NCBI GenBank assembly: GCA_035294305.1
Contig: DATGLD010000030.1
Span: 310,001-374,000 of the forward strand
DNA length: 64,000 nt
Reading direction: 5' to 3'
From: DASRBN01 sp035294305
Lineage (GTDB): Bacteria; Chloroflexota; Ktedonobacteria; Ktedonobacterales; Ktedonobacteraceae
This document shows positions 57,058 to 64,000 of the stretch, in pieces. Under the pieces are notes generated by a model. The model did not search any database, had not been told where the DNA came from, and worked only from the letters and a program-made list of their open reading frames with translations. The translations under genes were made by a program, and so were the position numbers. How positions within the stretch are numbered: position 1 is the first letter of the stretch; each line of letters starts with the position of its first letter.

Positions 57058-59171
57058 CCGGCGTCATTTTTCTCACCGTTGCGCAACTTATACACCTTGA
57101 TGGCGACTTGCAGGGTGAGCCAGTTGCTGCGTTCTTGCAAATCGATATCGCAAAGCGATTGCAGGCGATCAAGGCGCTGGATGAGCGTATTGCGATGGAC
57201 ATACAAGCGGTTGGAGGTGCGCGTAAGATTGCCAGCGCACTCAAGATAAGTTTCCAACGTATCCAACAAATCGGTTCCCTTGCGGGCATCGTAGTTGGCG
57301 ATGCGCCCGACCTGATCCTGGTACATATCGCGCAGATCATCCATGCGCGCAATCTTATACAGGTAGCGATAAACCCCTAAATCGTTGAAATGCGTAATGC
57401 CACCTTCGCGGTTGAGGCTCTGCCCCATTTGCAACGCCTCGCCTGCTTCGGCGAAGCCGCGCCGGTAGTCGCCTGCATTGCGGCATACATTGCCGATGCC
57501 TGCCGAGAGTCCTACTTTATGCTCATGGCGCATCTGCTGGAACAAGTCGCGCAGCCACGTTTTCAAACGCGAGCCTGATGGGTCCTTACTGAGGCAAACG
57601 ATGCAGGTAAGCAGGTTCTCTCGCTCATATACTAATGATCCAGGAAAATTATCCAGAAGCCGCCGCCGTACCTGCCCGCTAATGCGTTTGTACGCCTCGG
57701 TAGGGGCCAGATTTATCGCGCCCTGCTGCGCACTCGTTGATTCTCTCACGTCCCGTTGTTCTTCCAGGGGTGCTCCCCGCCCGTTTGCTTCCCGCGACTG
57801 TCTATGTTGTGCCGTACCGTATCCATATTCTTCGCCATCGCTGGTATCAACGTGCTCTATTTCAATCATCATAATAGCATGAGGCCTGGATAGATCACAG
57901 CCGAGAAAGTTTGCGCGCTGGCGCAGCGTATCTTCTGAATCATATGTCCCCTGCGCCAGATCATCAAAGAATCCCTTGATGAGATTCTTCTGCGCCAGCA
58001 AATCCACCAGGTGGCTGTTTTTAATTGCCAGCGCTACCTGGTTGGCGATGGTGCTCAGCAGCGTCGAGTCTTCCGCCGTATAGCGTCGTGTCTTGCTCGA
58101 GTAACAATTGATCAGCCCCAGGTGTTCAGTTCCCGCAATTAACGGCAGGGAGAGTAGCGATTGATAGCGCGAATCTTTGATGGGATTCAGGTGTTCGAGG
58201 ATAGGTATACTCATCTCAGGAACTTGTCCATGAGGGGGTGTGGGGGCCAGGAGCGGAGCTTGCGGGGTGCCTTGCAATTCTATCGTGCCCTGGAGTGGGA
58301 CTACTCGCAACTTGTCCCAGGTCTGTCGATCAATGTCAATTGTTCGGAAGCGCAGCGCGCGTTCGCTCAGAGTGGGCGATGAGGCCCGCACCGCCAGGCG
58401 CCCGCGCGTCGAGTCGAGCAGCATAATTACGCAAAGGTCGACTTCTATGATTTGTGCCGTAAGCATCGCAAGCGAGCGCAGCATATCATCGAGATATTGG
58501 CCCGAACTGATTGTCTGGCTCAACACCGAAAGGTTTGTTAAAATGTTTAACTTCCTCTGTGTATTTTCGTACAGCTGTGCATTCTCAATAGCTCTAGCCG
58601 CCAGAGCCGCCGTATTGCTCACAAATATCTGGTGCTGTTCAGTAAACTCATAAGGAGCCGCCGTGTGCATTGTAACAATACCGATCAAGTGGCGGTCTTT
58701 AGCGACAATAGGCACGGTCATAATCGACTGGAACTTTTCTTCCTCCAATTCCGGAAAATAGCGGAAGCGCGGATCGTTCATCGCCTCTTCTTTAAGGATC
58801 ACCGGTTGCAACGTCATGCCAACCCAGCCAGTAATTCCCTCGCCCAGAGCCAGCTCGATCTTGCCCACCAGGTGCAAGTACGGCTCGCTCGTGCTGGCTA
58901 GAATCAGGCGTTCTTTATCCCGATCATAGAGGTAAATGAAAGCAGCGTGACAGGAAATAGCACGTACAAGCGTCTCTACCAGGTGGCGCAGCACTTCATC
59001 GAGCTTGAGCGTCGATCCCACTGTCGAGATGACCTCGTTCAGCAAGTTATTTTCCTGAATACGAGCATCCAGGGCCGCCCGCAGCTCAGCATTTTCTCGT
59101 AAAAGCTCACCAATTGTGCGCTCAGGTACATGACCTGCACCATCTTCCGGCGAAATCAGTTTGGAAGACAT
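57054..59171 (-). CDS. GAF-GAF-PucR transcriptional regulator
   Basis: This is a 705-residue cytoplasmic regulator. A short coiled coil (RENAELRAALDARIQENNLL) is followed by two GAF domains (about residues 55-200 and 205-420), a GGDEF-like PucR linker, and a C-terminal PucR helix-turn-helix (LETYLECAGNLTRTSNRLYV, HRNTLIQRLDRLQ). PucR-type proteins often control purine or amino acid use. Here the neighbours are a cytosine permease/deaminase pair (divergent) and polyamine genes (convergent). Codons 57700-57730 derive from a dispersed repeat. ATG 59171 has AGGAGG five bases upstream; the frame extends to 59216 inside the promoter. Confidence 0.88.
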   Translation of the reverse strand: MSSKLISPEDGAGHVPERTIGELLRENAELRAALDARIQENNLLNEVISTVGSTLKLDEVLRHLVETLVRAISCHAAFIYLYDRDKERLILASTSEPYLHLVGKIELALGEGITGWVGMTLQPVILKEEAMNDPRFRYFPELEEEKFQSIMTVPIVAKDRHLIGIVTMHTAAPYEFTEQHQIFVSNTAALAARAIENAQLYENTQRKLNILTNLSVLSQTISSGQYLDDMLRSLAMLTAQIIEVDLCVIMLLDSTRGRLAVRASSPTLSERALRFRTIDIDRQTWDKLRVVPLQGTIELQGTPQAPLLAPTPPHGQVPEMSIPILEHLNPIKDSRYQSLLSLPLIAGTEHLGLINCYSSKTRRYTAEDSTLLSTIANQVALAIKNSHLVDLLAQKNLIKGFFDDLAQGTYDSEDTLRQRANFLGCDLSRPHAIMMIEIEHVDTSDGEEYGYGTAQHRQSREANGRGAPLEEQRDVRESTSAQQGAINLAPTEAYKRISGQVRRRLLDNFPGSLVYERENLLTCIVCLSKDPSGSRLKTWLRDLFQQMRHEHKVGLSAGIGNVCRNAGDYRRGFAEAGEALQMGQSLNREGGITHFNDLGVYRYLYKIARMDDLRDMYQDQVGRIANYDARKGTDLLDTLETYLECAGNLTRTSNRLYVHRNTLIQRLDRLQSLCDIDLQERSNWLTLQVAIKVYKLRNGEKNDAG
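57700..57730 (-). repeat. Family C repeat inside a coding region
   Basis: The unit GTAGGGGCCAGATTTATCGC on the plus strand is nearly identical to the intergenic copy at 49970. Here it lies in frame within the regulator gene and encodes QGAINLAPTE in the linker before the PucR domain. Confidence 0.65.
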
Positions 59172-59214
59172 GCCGACCTCCTGATCTTTTCCATCATCAC
59201 CATATATGATGGGC

Positions 59215-59243
59215 ATTGTACCTGTTTTCCTTACTCGCGTCTA
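59215..59243 (-). promoter_or_regulatory. Promoter of the GAF-PucR regulator
   Basis: On the minus strand TAGACG (59243-59238) and TACAAT (59220-59215) are spaced by 17 bases, 44 bases upstream of the start codon. Confidence 0.5.
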
Positions 59244-59741
59244 GAGTTTTGCCTTTCCATTTTGCTGATTCCTGGCAATGTTCGACACAATACTGCGATT
59301 TTTCATGCTTACCGACGATTTTTATGTGTTACTTCGTAATATAATGCCTATAGCTCAGCATTCGTCGCATCCGTAGGGCAGGTCTTGCACCTGCCCCGGA
59401 TAATAAGCAATAAAAATTCCATAAAATTCATCATTCAAGCTATTCCAACCAGAGAAAACTACTGGTAAGATCATCTTGATTCTGCTATACTTGAGGCGTA
59501 AAATATTCCCAGGCATCTATGTGTTATGTGGGTTATTCTCAAACCATGCAGCACGAATCGCCATTTGTTAAGTTGGAAACGTGTTACCGGGGAAAACCTC
59601 AGGGGCATGGAGAACTTCTGGGGCAGGTATCCCTGCTAGGGTGAGATAGACCAGCCAAAGGACTTCTCACAAAGGTTGCTCGTACAGTACATCGTATTTA
59701 TTGGTTTTAGTAGTTTTCTGAAGGAGTAGGAGTACAACACC
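59244..59741 (+). other. Long leader region of the cytosine permease gene
   Basis: About 500 bases without a gene precede the permease. They contain a GGGCAGGT/ACCTGCCC repeat hairpin (59376-59396), an extended -10 element TGCTATACT (-10 hexamer 59486-59491), and then about 245 bases of GC-rich sequence with possible stems GCAGG/CCTGC and GTGAGA/TCTCAC. I cannot assign it to a known riboswitch class. Confidence 0.4.
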
Positions 59742-61253
59742 ATGGCTTCCGATGTTGTGACAATCCCTGAAGAACGTGGGATAGAGACGCACGGTATAGA
59801 ACGGGTCTCGCCCGCAACCCGCACTCATGTCCGTATCTTCGACAATTTCACCATGTGGCTTTCCGCTAATCTGGTCATTTCAACCGTCGCTCTGGGAGCG
59901 ATAGCTAACCCGATTTTTCACCTTGGTTTCTGGGATGGCCTGGCCGTTATTCTTATCTTCAACGCGCTGGGCGTTTTGCCCGTGGCTTTCTTCTCGACGC
60001 TGGGTCCCAAACTCGGCCTGCGCCAGATGACGATTACCCGTTTCGCCTTTGGCTGGGTGGGCGGCATCATTATGGCGCTTTTCAATGTCGCCGCCTGCCT
60101 CGGCTGGTCTACCGTCAACGTTATTATCGGTGGGCAACTGGTCAATTCCTTGTCCAATGGTGCTATTCCTGTCTGGGCTGGCATTCTCGTAATTGCAATT
60201 CTCACCACCCTGGTCAGCATTTATGGCTACAGGTATGTGCATCGCTACGAACGCTGGTCCTGGATACCGATGGCCATCATTTTCCTGATCCTGTTCATCG
60301 TCGCTGTGCCGCACATGAAAATTATTCCAACGCCTGCATTCGGAGCCGCTGAAATCGCTGGATTCATCTCATTTGGTGGCGCGATCTATGGCTTCGCTAC
60401 CGGGTGGAGTTCTTACGCGGCGGACTATAACGTCAACCAGCCGGAGAATACAGCGGCTGCTCGTGTCTTCTGGCTGACCTTCCTGGGAGTGTTCATTCCC
60501 TGTGTGCTGTTAGAGACGCTGGGCATGGCCTTTACAAGCTGGATATCAAATAGTAGTGGCGGCGCTTTGCTCGCCGGCGTTGCCGCGCCGTTAGGTACCT
60601 TTGGAAGCGTCCTGGTGGCGTTGCTCGCGCTCAGCACAGTCGCCAACAATATCCCGAACGACTATAGCCTGGGCCTTTCCATGCAGGTGCTGGGCAAAGC
60701 GTTCATGCGGGTTCCTCGCTACGTCTGGACGCTCATCGGAGCTGTCGTGTACATCGTCGTCGCGATTCTGCTTGTCACGTTTACCAGCAGCTTTAACGAC
60801 ACGCTGAACAGTTTCATGCTACTTGTAGCCTACTGGCTGGGACCCTACGCGATTATTCTCGTCATCGAACATTTTGTGTTCCGCAGGGGGCGCTATAATG
60901 TCGATGGTTGGAACACGGCCAGCCTGCTACCAACGGGCTGGGCTGCTATCGTGGCAATGATCATCGGTCTGATAGGCGCCTATCTCGGGTTTTCTCAAGC
61001 CCTGGTTCTCACCTCAAACACTTTGGGCGCGATCCCCGGCGTCACCGTAACGCCGTTCGGTTGTTCGGGCGGTGTCTGTACGTTTGGGATTACAGGTGTG
61101 TTAGGAGGTCTGGTCAATGGTGGCATGGATATAGGCTTCGAACTGGGCCTGGTGCTTGCCGGTATCTCCTATCTCATCCTGCGCGCCATCGATGTGCGGA
61201 CCTCGCGCGATAGAGTCGGATTAGGCGAGGCAGCAGCCGCGGGTGGCAAATAG
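59742..61253 (+). CDS. NCS1-family cytosine/purine permease
   Basis: This is a 503-residue, roughly 12-helix nucleobase:cation symporter-1 permease. Marks are NFTMWLSANLVISTVALGAI in helix 1, FFSTLGPKLGLRQMTITRFAFG, and ISFGGAIYGFATGWSSYAADY in the substrate site region. The cytosine deaminase gene follows on the same strand, so cytosine is the likely substrate. AGGAG precedes the start, and a terminator follows the gene. Confidence 0.9.
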   Translation: MASDVVTIPEERGIETHGIERVSPATRTHVRIFDNFTMWLSANLVISTVALGAIANPIFHLGFWDGLAVILIFNALGVLPVAFFSTLGPKLGLRQMTITRFAFGWVGGIIMALFNVAACLGWSTVNVIIGGQLVNSLSNGAIPVWAGILVIAILTTLVSIYGYRYVHRYERWSWIPMAIIFLILFIVAVPHMKIIPTPAFGAAEIAGFISFGGAIYGFATGWSSYAADYNVNQPENTAAARVFWLTFLGVFIPCVLLETLGMAFTSWISNSSGGALLAGVAAPLGTFGSVLVALLALSTVANNIPNDYSLGLSMQVLGKAFMRVPRYVWTLIGAVVYIVVAILLVTFTSSFNDTLNSFMLLVAYWLGPYAIILVIEHFVFRRGRYNVDGWNTASLLPTGWAAIVAMIIGLIGAYLGFSQALVLTSNTLGAIPGVTVTPFGCSGGVCTFGITGVLGGLVNGGMDIGFELGLVLAGISYLILRAIDVRTSRDRVGLGEAAAAGGK

Positions 61254-61280
61254 TTTTGCATCTTAGCAGTATGAACAAAA

Positions 61281-61314
61281 GCGGGCAGCTAGCATCGGCT
61301 GCCTGCTTCTTTTC
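61281..61314 (+). terminator. Terminator between permease and deaminase genes
   Basis: GCGGGCAGC (61281-61289) pairs with GCTGCCTGC (61298-61306), with one G-T pair, and TTCTTTTC follows. Confidence 0.75.
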
Positions 61315-61376
61315 GTCTAGCGAGCTATCTCACTCCTCAGCTCAGAGCATCGCACCAATCCGGCGTCATTCCTCCC

Positions 61377-61405
61377 TTGACGATTTGCCGGCGTCCTACT
61401 AGAAT
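61377..61405 (+). promoter_or_regulatory. Separate promoter of the cytosine deaminase gene
   Basis: TTGACG (61377-61382) and TAGAAT (61400-61405) are separated by 17 bases, 45 bases upstream of the deaminase start. Confidence 0.65.
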
Positions 61406-61449
61406 CATGCCATCGGAATACCCAACCACCAAAGAAAGAGGAATAGTTC

Positions 61450-62733
61450 ATGCACTATGATCTGCTTGTGCGTCACGCACAGCTTCACCGCCATGGCCTC
61501 GTTGATATCGCCGTCAAGGATGGCATCTTTGCCAGCATCGCCAACGATCTTTCTGCAGCTACAGCGGCCCGCGAGATCTATGCCGCAGGTCGCCTCGTCT
61601 CCCCTCCGTTCATCGACGCCCATGTCCATCTCGATGCCGTACTCACCGTCGGCCAACCCCGCTATAATTCGACCGGCACACTTCTGGAAGGCATTCAGAT
61701 CTGGAGTGAGCGCAAACCGAGCTTGACCGTGGAGGATGCCAAGAAACGCGCCCTCGAAGAGATTCGCTGGGAGGTCGCCCAGGGCACGCTGCACATTCGC
61801 AGCCACGTCGATGTCTGCGACCCCGATCTGACCGCGCTGCGTGCCTTGCTTGAAGTACGTGAGGAGGTGCGTGATATTTGTGACCTGCAGTTAGTCGCCT
61901 TTCCCCAGGATGGCATCCTCTCCTTTCCCAACGGTCGCGAATTGATGCGCCGGGCCATGGAACTTGGCTGTGATGTCGTCGGCGGCATTCCGCACTATGA
62001 ATGGACGCGCGATATGGGCGTCGAGGATGTCCATTATGCCTTCCAGCTCGCCAGGGAGTTCAATCGCGACATCGACTGCCATTGCGACGAAACCGATGAT
62101 CCTCAATCACGTTTCACCGAAGTAATGGCTGCTGACACGCTTGAACAGGGCTGGCAGGGGCGTGTTACGGCCAGCCACTGCACGGCGATGCACTCCTATG
62201 ACAACGCCTACGCCTTTAAGCTGATCCGCTTGCTCGCGCGCGCCAGAGTTAACATCGTCGCCAATCCGTTCGATAACGTCGTGTTGCAGGGCCGCTTCGA
62301 CACCTATCCAAAGCGGCGCGGCATCGCCCGTGTCAAAGAACTGCTCGCCGCCGGTGTTAATGTCGCCCTTGGGCACGACTCGATCATGGACCCCTGGTTC
62401 CCCCTCGGCCGGGGCGATATGCTCGCTGCCGCCCAGCTTGCTCTCTTCCTCTGCCATATGAGCGGTTACGAAGAGATCAACGATGTACTTGACCTGATCA
62501 CCACCAACGCAGCCACAACATTGCGTATTCAAGATGCCTATGGCATCGAGGAGGGCAAACCGGCTAGTTTCCTCATCCTCGACGCCTCTTCGGCTTTTGA
62601 GAGCTTGCGTCTTATCCCCGCCCGCCTGCACGTCTTCAAAAACGGGCGCGAAGTCGCATTCACTACTCCCGCCAGGAGTATCGTTAAAAGAACAGGAGAC
62701 GAAGAGGGCACAGAGGTCACCTATCGCCCGTGA
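61450..62733 (+). CDS. codA: Cytosine deaminase (CodA-like amidohydrolase)
   Basis: This is a 427-residue amidohydrolase that should deaminate cytosine to uracil. The metal and catalytic residues known from CodA are all visible: DAHVHLD, the HCDETDD segment (His and Glu), SHCTAMHSY and GHDSIMDPW (Asp). Length and order match the family. Related deaminases act on isoguanine or creatinine, but the adjacent NCS1 permease supports cytosine. GAGGAA precedes the start. Confidence 0.9.
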   Translation: MHYDLLVRHAQLHRHGLVDIAVKDGIFASIANDLSAATAAREIYAAGRLVSPPFIDAHVHLDAVLTVGQPRYNSTGTLLEGIQIWSERKPSLTVEDAKKRALEEIRWEVAQGTLHIRSHVDVCDPDLTALRALLEVREEVRDICDLQLVAFPQDGILSFPNGRELMRRAMELGCDVVGGIPHYEWTRDMGVEDVHYAFQLAREFNRDIDCHCDETDDPQSRFTEVMAADTLEQGWQGRVTASHCTAMHSYDNAYAFKLIRLLARARVNIVANPFDNVVLQGRFDTYPKRRGIARVKELLAAGVNVALGHDSIMDPWFPLGRGDMLAAAQLALFLCHMSGYEEINDVLDLITTNAATTLRIQDAYGIEEGKPASFLILDASSAFESLRLIPARLHVFKNGREVAFTTPARSIVKRTGDEEGTEVTYRP

Positions 62734-62759
62734 TGGAATCCTGGCGCCAGCTTGAATAG

Positions 62760-62787
62760 AGTAGGAGCGACTCTTGTGGTCGCCCTG
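62760..62787 (+). repeat. Family A dispersed repeat
   Basis: GGAGCGACTCTTGTGGTCGC then CCTGG repeats the CTTGTGGTCGCCCT unit found near 32.3 kb and 46.3 kb. It lies just after codA. Confidence 0.6.
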
Positions 62788-62830
62788 GTAGGTGTCCTCG
62801 CTTCCATTATGTGAGCGCCTATGGCTGCCG

Positions 62831-63532
62831 CTACAAAATATTTACCGCGCGCGCCGCTAATAATATGATGATCGTCATGGAGAGTACAGCCTCAACCATC
62901 ATCAGCATTTTAGCCCTGCGCGTCAATGGAAACGTGTCCGCCGGACTGAGAGCCGTAGCCCCGGTAAACGCTAGAAAAAGATAATCAAAGAAGAGCGGGT
63001 ACCAGTGTTCATCGACGTTGGACGTTTGCTGCTGCTGTTGTGGGAACACGAAATCGACCGGCTTATATCCTGACAGGTGACGTTTTAAAGGCCCGCCGCC
63101 ATCGACTTCAAAATACCACAAAGCAAATACCAGCACATTTAATGCCCATAGCAGCCCGGCAGACTGCAATAAGTTGACGGCATGATTGTTCCCAGGCAGC
63201 GTCTGTATCAACAGCGCCAGCCCTATCGCCAGCGCAATCGTTACTATGCCCAGCAAGACTAAAGCCAGCAGCCGGATAGTGAAGTGCGGTAGATGATAGC
63301 CCGCCAGCCATGCTACAGCAAAAGGTGCCATCAGCACACCCTCAATCACCAGCAGTAACCAGCCAGGCCCCAGGATCAGCTTTTCCGGGAGAAACAGGTA
63401 GATCACACCTGTCGCTAAGATGCCAATCAACGCTGTCCATCGGGGCAACATATGCGCCCGCATCAACTTCTTTTTAGAGAAATCGCCGACCTCGTTCGTA
63501 CCGGTTTCTTGTGTTTTATTCACCTGGCTCAT
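62831..63532 (-). CDS. Multi-pass membrane protein of unknown function
   Basis: This is a 233-residue protein with about six hydrophobic helices. A soluble loop (YFEVDGGGPLKRHLSGYKPV) comes before the last two helices. The end reads YLFLAFTGATALSPADTFPL, then RRAKMLMMVEAVLSM, which recalls the pore and following helix of small channel-like membrane proteins (DUF1345-like), but no selectivity-filter motif is present. GCAGGA precedes the start. Confidence 0.65.
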   Translation of the reverse strand: MSQVNKTQETGTNEVGDFSKKKLMRAHMLPRWTALIGILATGVIYLFLPEKLILGPGWLLLVIEGVLMAPFAVAWLAGYHLPHFTIRLLALVLLGIVTIALAIGLALLIQTLPGNNHAVNLLQSAGLLWALNVLVFALWYFEVDGGGPLKRHLSGYKPVDFVFPQQQQQTSNVDEHWYPLFFDYLFLAFTGATALSPADTFPLTRRAKMLMMVEAVLSMTIIILLAARAVNIL

Positions 63533-63763
63533 ATGTCCTGCCTATGTTTCTCTATCCGTGCGATCCATTGCTCTATTCTAATCATAGGTGCCGGAAAATA
63601 CAAGCCGGCACTCTCTTCTCAAAGATTACAATCTTCTCACAAAAGAGCTTGTAACGTGCAAAAATGCCCTGCTTCTGGTATAGTACAGCATGATCAACAT
63701 TTACGGGTAAGCCAACGTTGGATGGCCCGTGAGGTCGTTCAACATCGTGGGGGAGTGTTTGGA

Positions 63764-64000
63764 ATGATGGAAGTGGAGCACCAGGTCATTTGTCTGCACG
63801 CTACTGAAGTATTTAATGCCATTCTTCAAGAATTCAGTGCTATTACAGATTACCGCACGCTGCGTGATAGTTTGCCCCGGCGCCTGGCCCATTTATTTCA
63901 TTGCCGCTGCGTGCTGCTGTATCAACGCATAGGAGAAACCTTGCAGTTTGCAGCGGGCAGCTACGACGATCAACCCGGTTGGTCGTCCTCCTTGCTGGCG
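63764..64000 (+). CDS. GAF-domain protein, 3' end cut by window edge
   Basis: An open frame of 79 codons runs from ATG 63764 to the last base. It starts MMEVEHQVICLHATEVFNAI and continues with LPRRLAHLFHCRCVLLYQRI, the beginning of a GAF-type sensor domain. GGGAG lies eight bases upstream. It is probably the N-terminus of a sensor kinase or regulator; the output domain is outside the window. Confidence 0.65.
   Translation, partial: MMEVEHQVICLHATEVFNAILQEFSAITDYRTLRDSLPRRLAHLFHCRCVLLYQRIGETLQFAAGSYDDQPGWSSSLLA

Noticed and set aside
59244..59741. Known riboswitch (purine, preQ1, guanidine-I) before the cytosine permease
   Set aside because: CTAGGGTG recalls part of the guanidine-I motif, but the other conserved blocks are absent, and no purine-riboswitch core was found.
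1..64000. CRISPR array, prophage or complete insertion sequence
   Set aside because: No regularly spaced identical repeats, integrase, transposase or phage structural genes were seen.

Overview
The window looks like chromosomal DNA of a Ktedonobacteria-type Chloroflexota. The basis is inference from gene content: Hanks-type kinases opening with the LGNY...GGFAEVYL.EHIYLKTQ signature I associate with that class, many zinc-ribbon proteins, an archaeal-type class I aldolase, menaquinone-type enzymes, and many short dispersed hairpin repeats between genes. No rRNA, tRNA, CRISPR array, complete insertion sequence or prophage was seen.

Layout. 1-7.6 kb: partial Nudix hydrolase, nitroreductase, phosphoesterase, an AarF/UbiB kinase, a zinc-ribbon pseudokinase, MenG and RidA. 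7.6-12.3 kb: a minus-strand cluster (Arg/Tyr-rich disordered protein, phosphotriesterase-like hydrolase, PflX-like radical SAM enzyme, polyprenyl diphosphate synthase) behind one good promoter. 12.3-18.3 kb: lipoprotein, TetR-MFS efflux unit, an ECF41 sigma-factor remnant, and an ABC exporter. 18.4-20.7 kb: a compact metal-resistance operon (CadC-like sensor and two CDF proteins) with visible promoter and operator. 20.9-25.7 kb: a convergent histidine kinase/response regulator pair whose promoters abut the start codons, an EamA transporter, and a degenerate receiver protein. 26-29.6 kb: A-type Fe-S carrier, subtilase, M20 peptidase.

29.7-36.9 kb is the most unusual part. A complete ECF transporter (fused double ATPase, S component, T component) is followed by two tandem Ser/Thr kinases whose membrane domains resemble the S component itself. 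This suggests that a vitamin-binding membrane fold was reused as a kinase sensor. 37-45 kb: thioredoxin reductase, a GPH-like MFS transporter, S9 peptidase, class I fructose-bisphosphate aldolase, APC permease. 45.7-49.9 kb: an island of coiled-coil and zinc-ribbon proteins, including a Clp_N/FtsH-like protein with a degraded P-loop and a secreted chimera.

50-64 kb: uvrB, a CocE/NonD hydrolase, a three-gene polyamine cluster (deoxyhypusine-synthase-like enzyme, SpeD-like decarboxylase, agmatinase) that could make homospermidine from arginine, a GAF-PucR regulator, a cytosine permease and cytosine deaminase with separate promoters, a small membrane protein, and the start of a GAF protein running off the end.

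Readings are by eye from the nucleotide sequence and translations. Family names are recognised from motifs, not from database searches.
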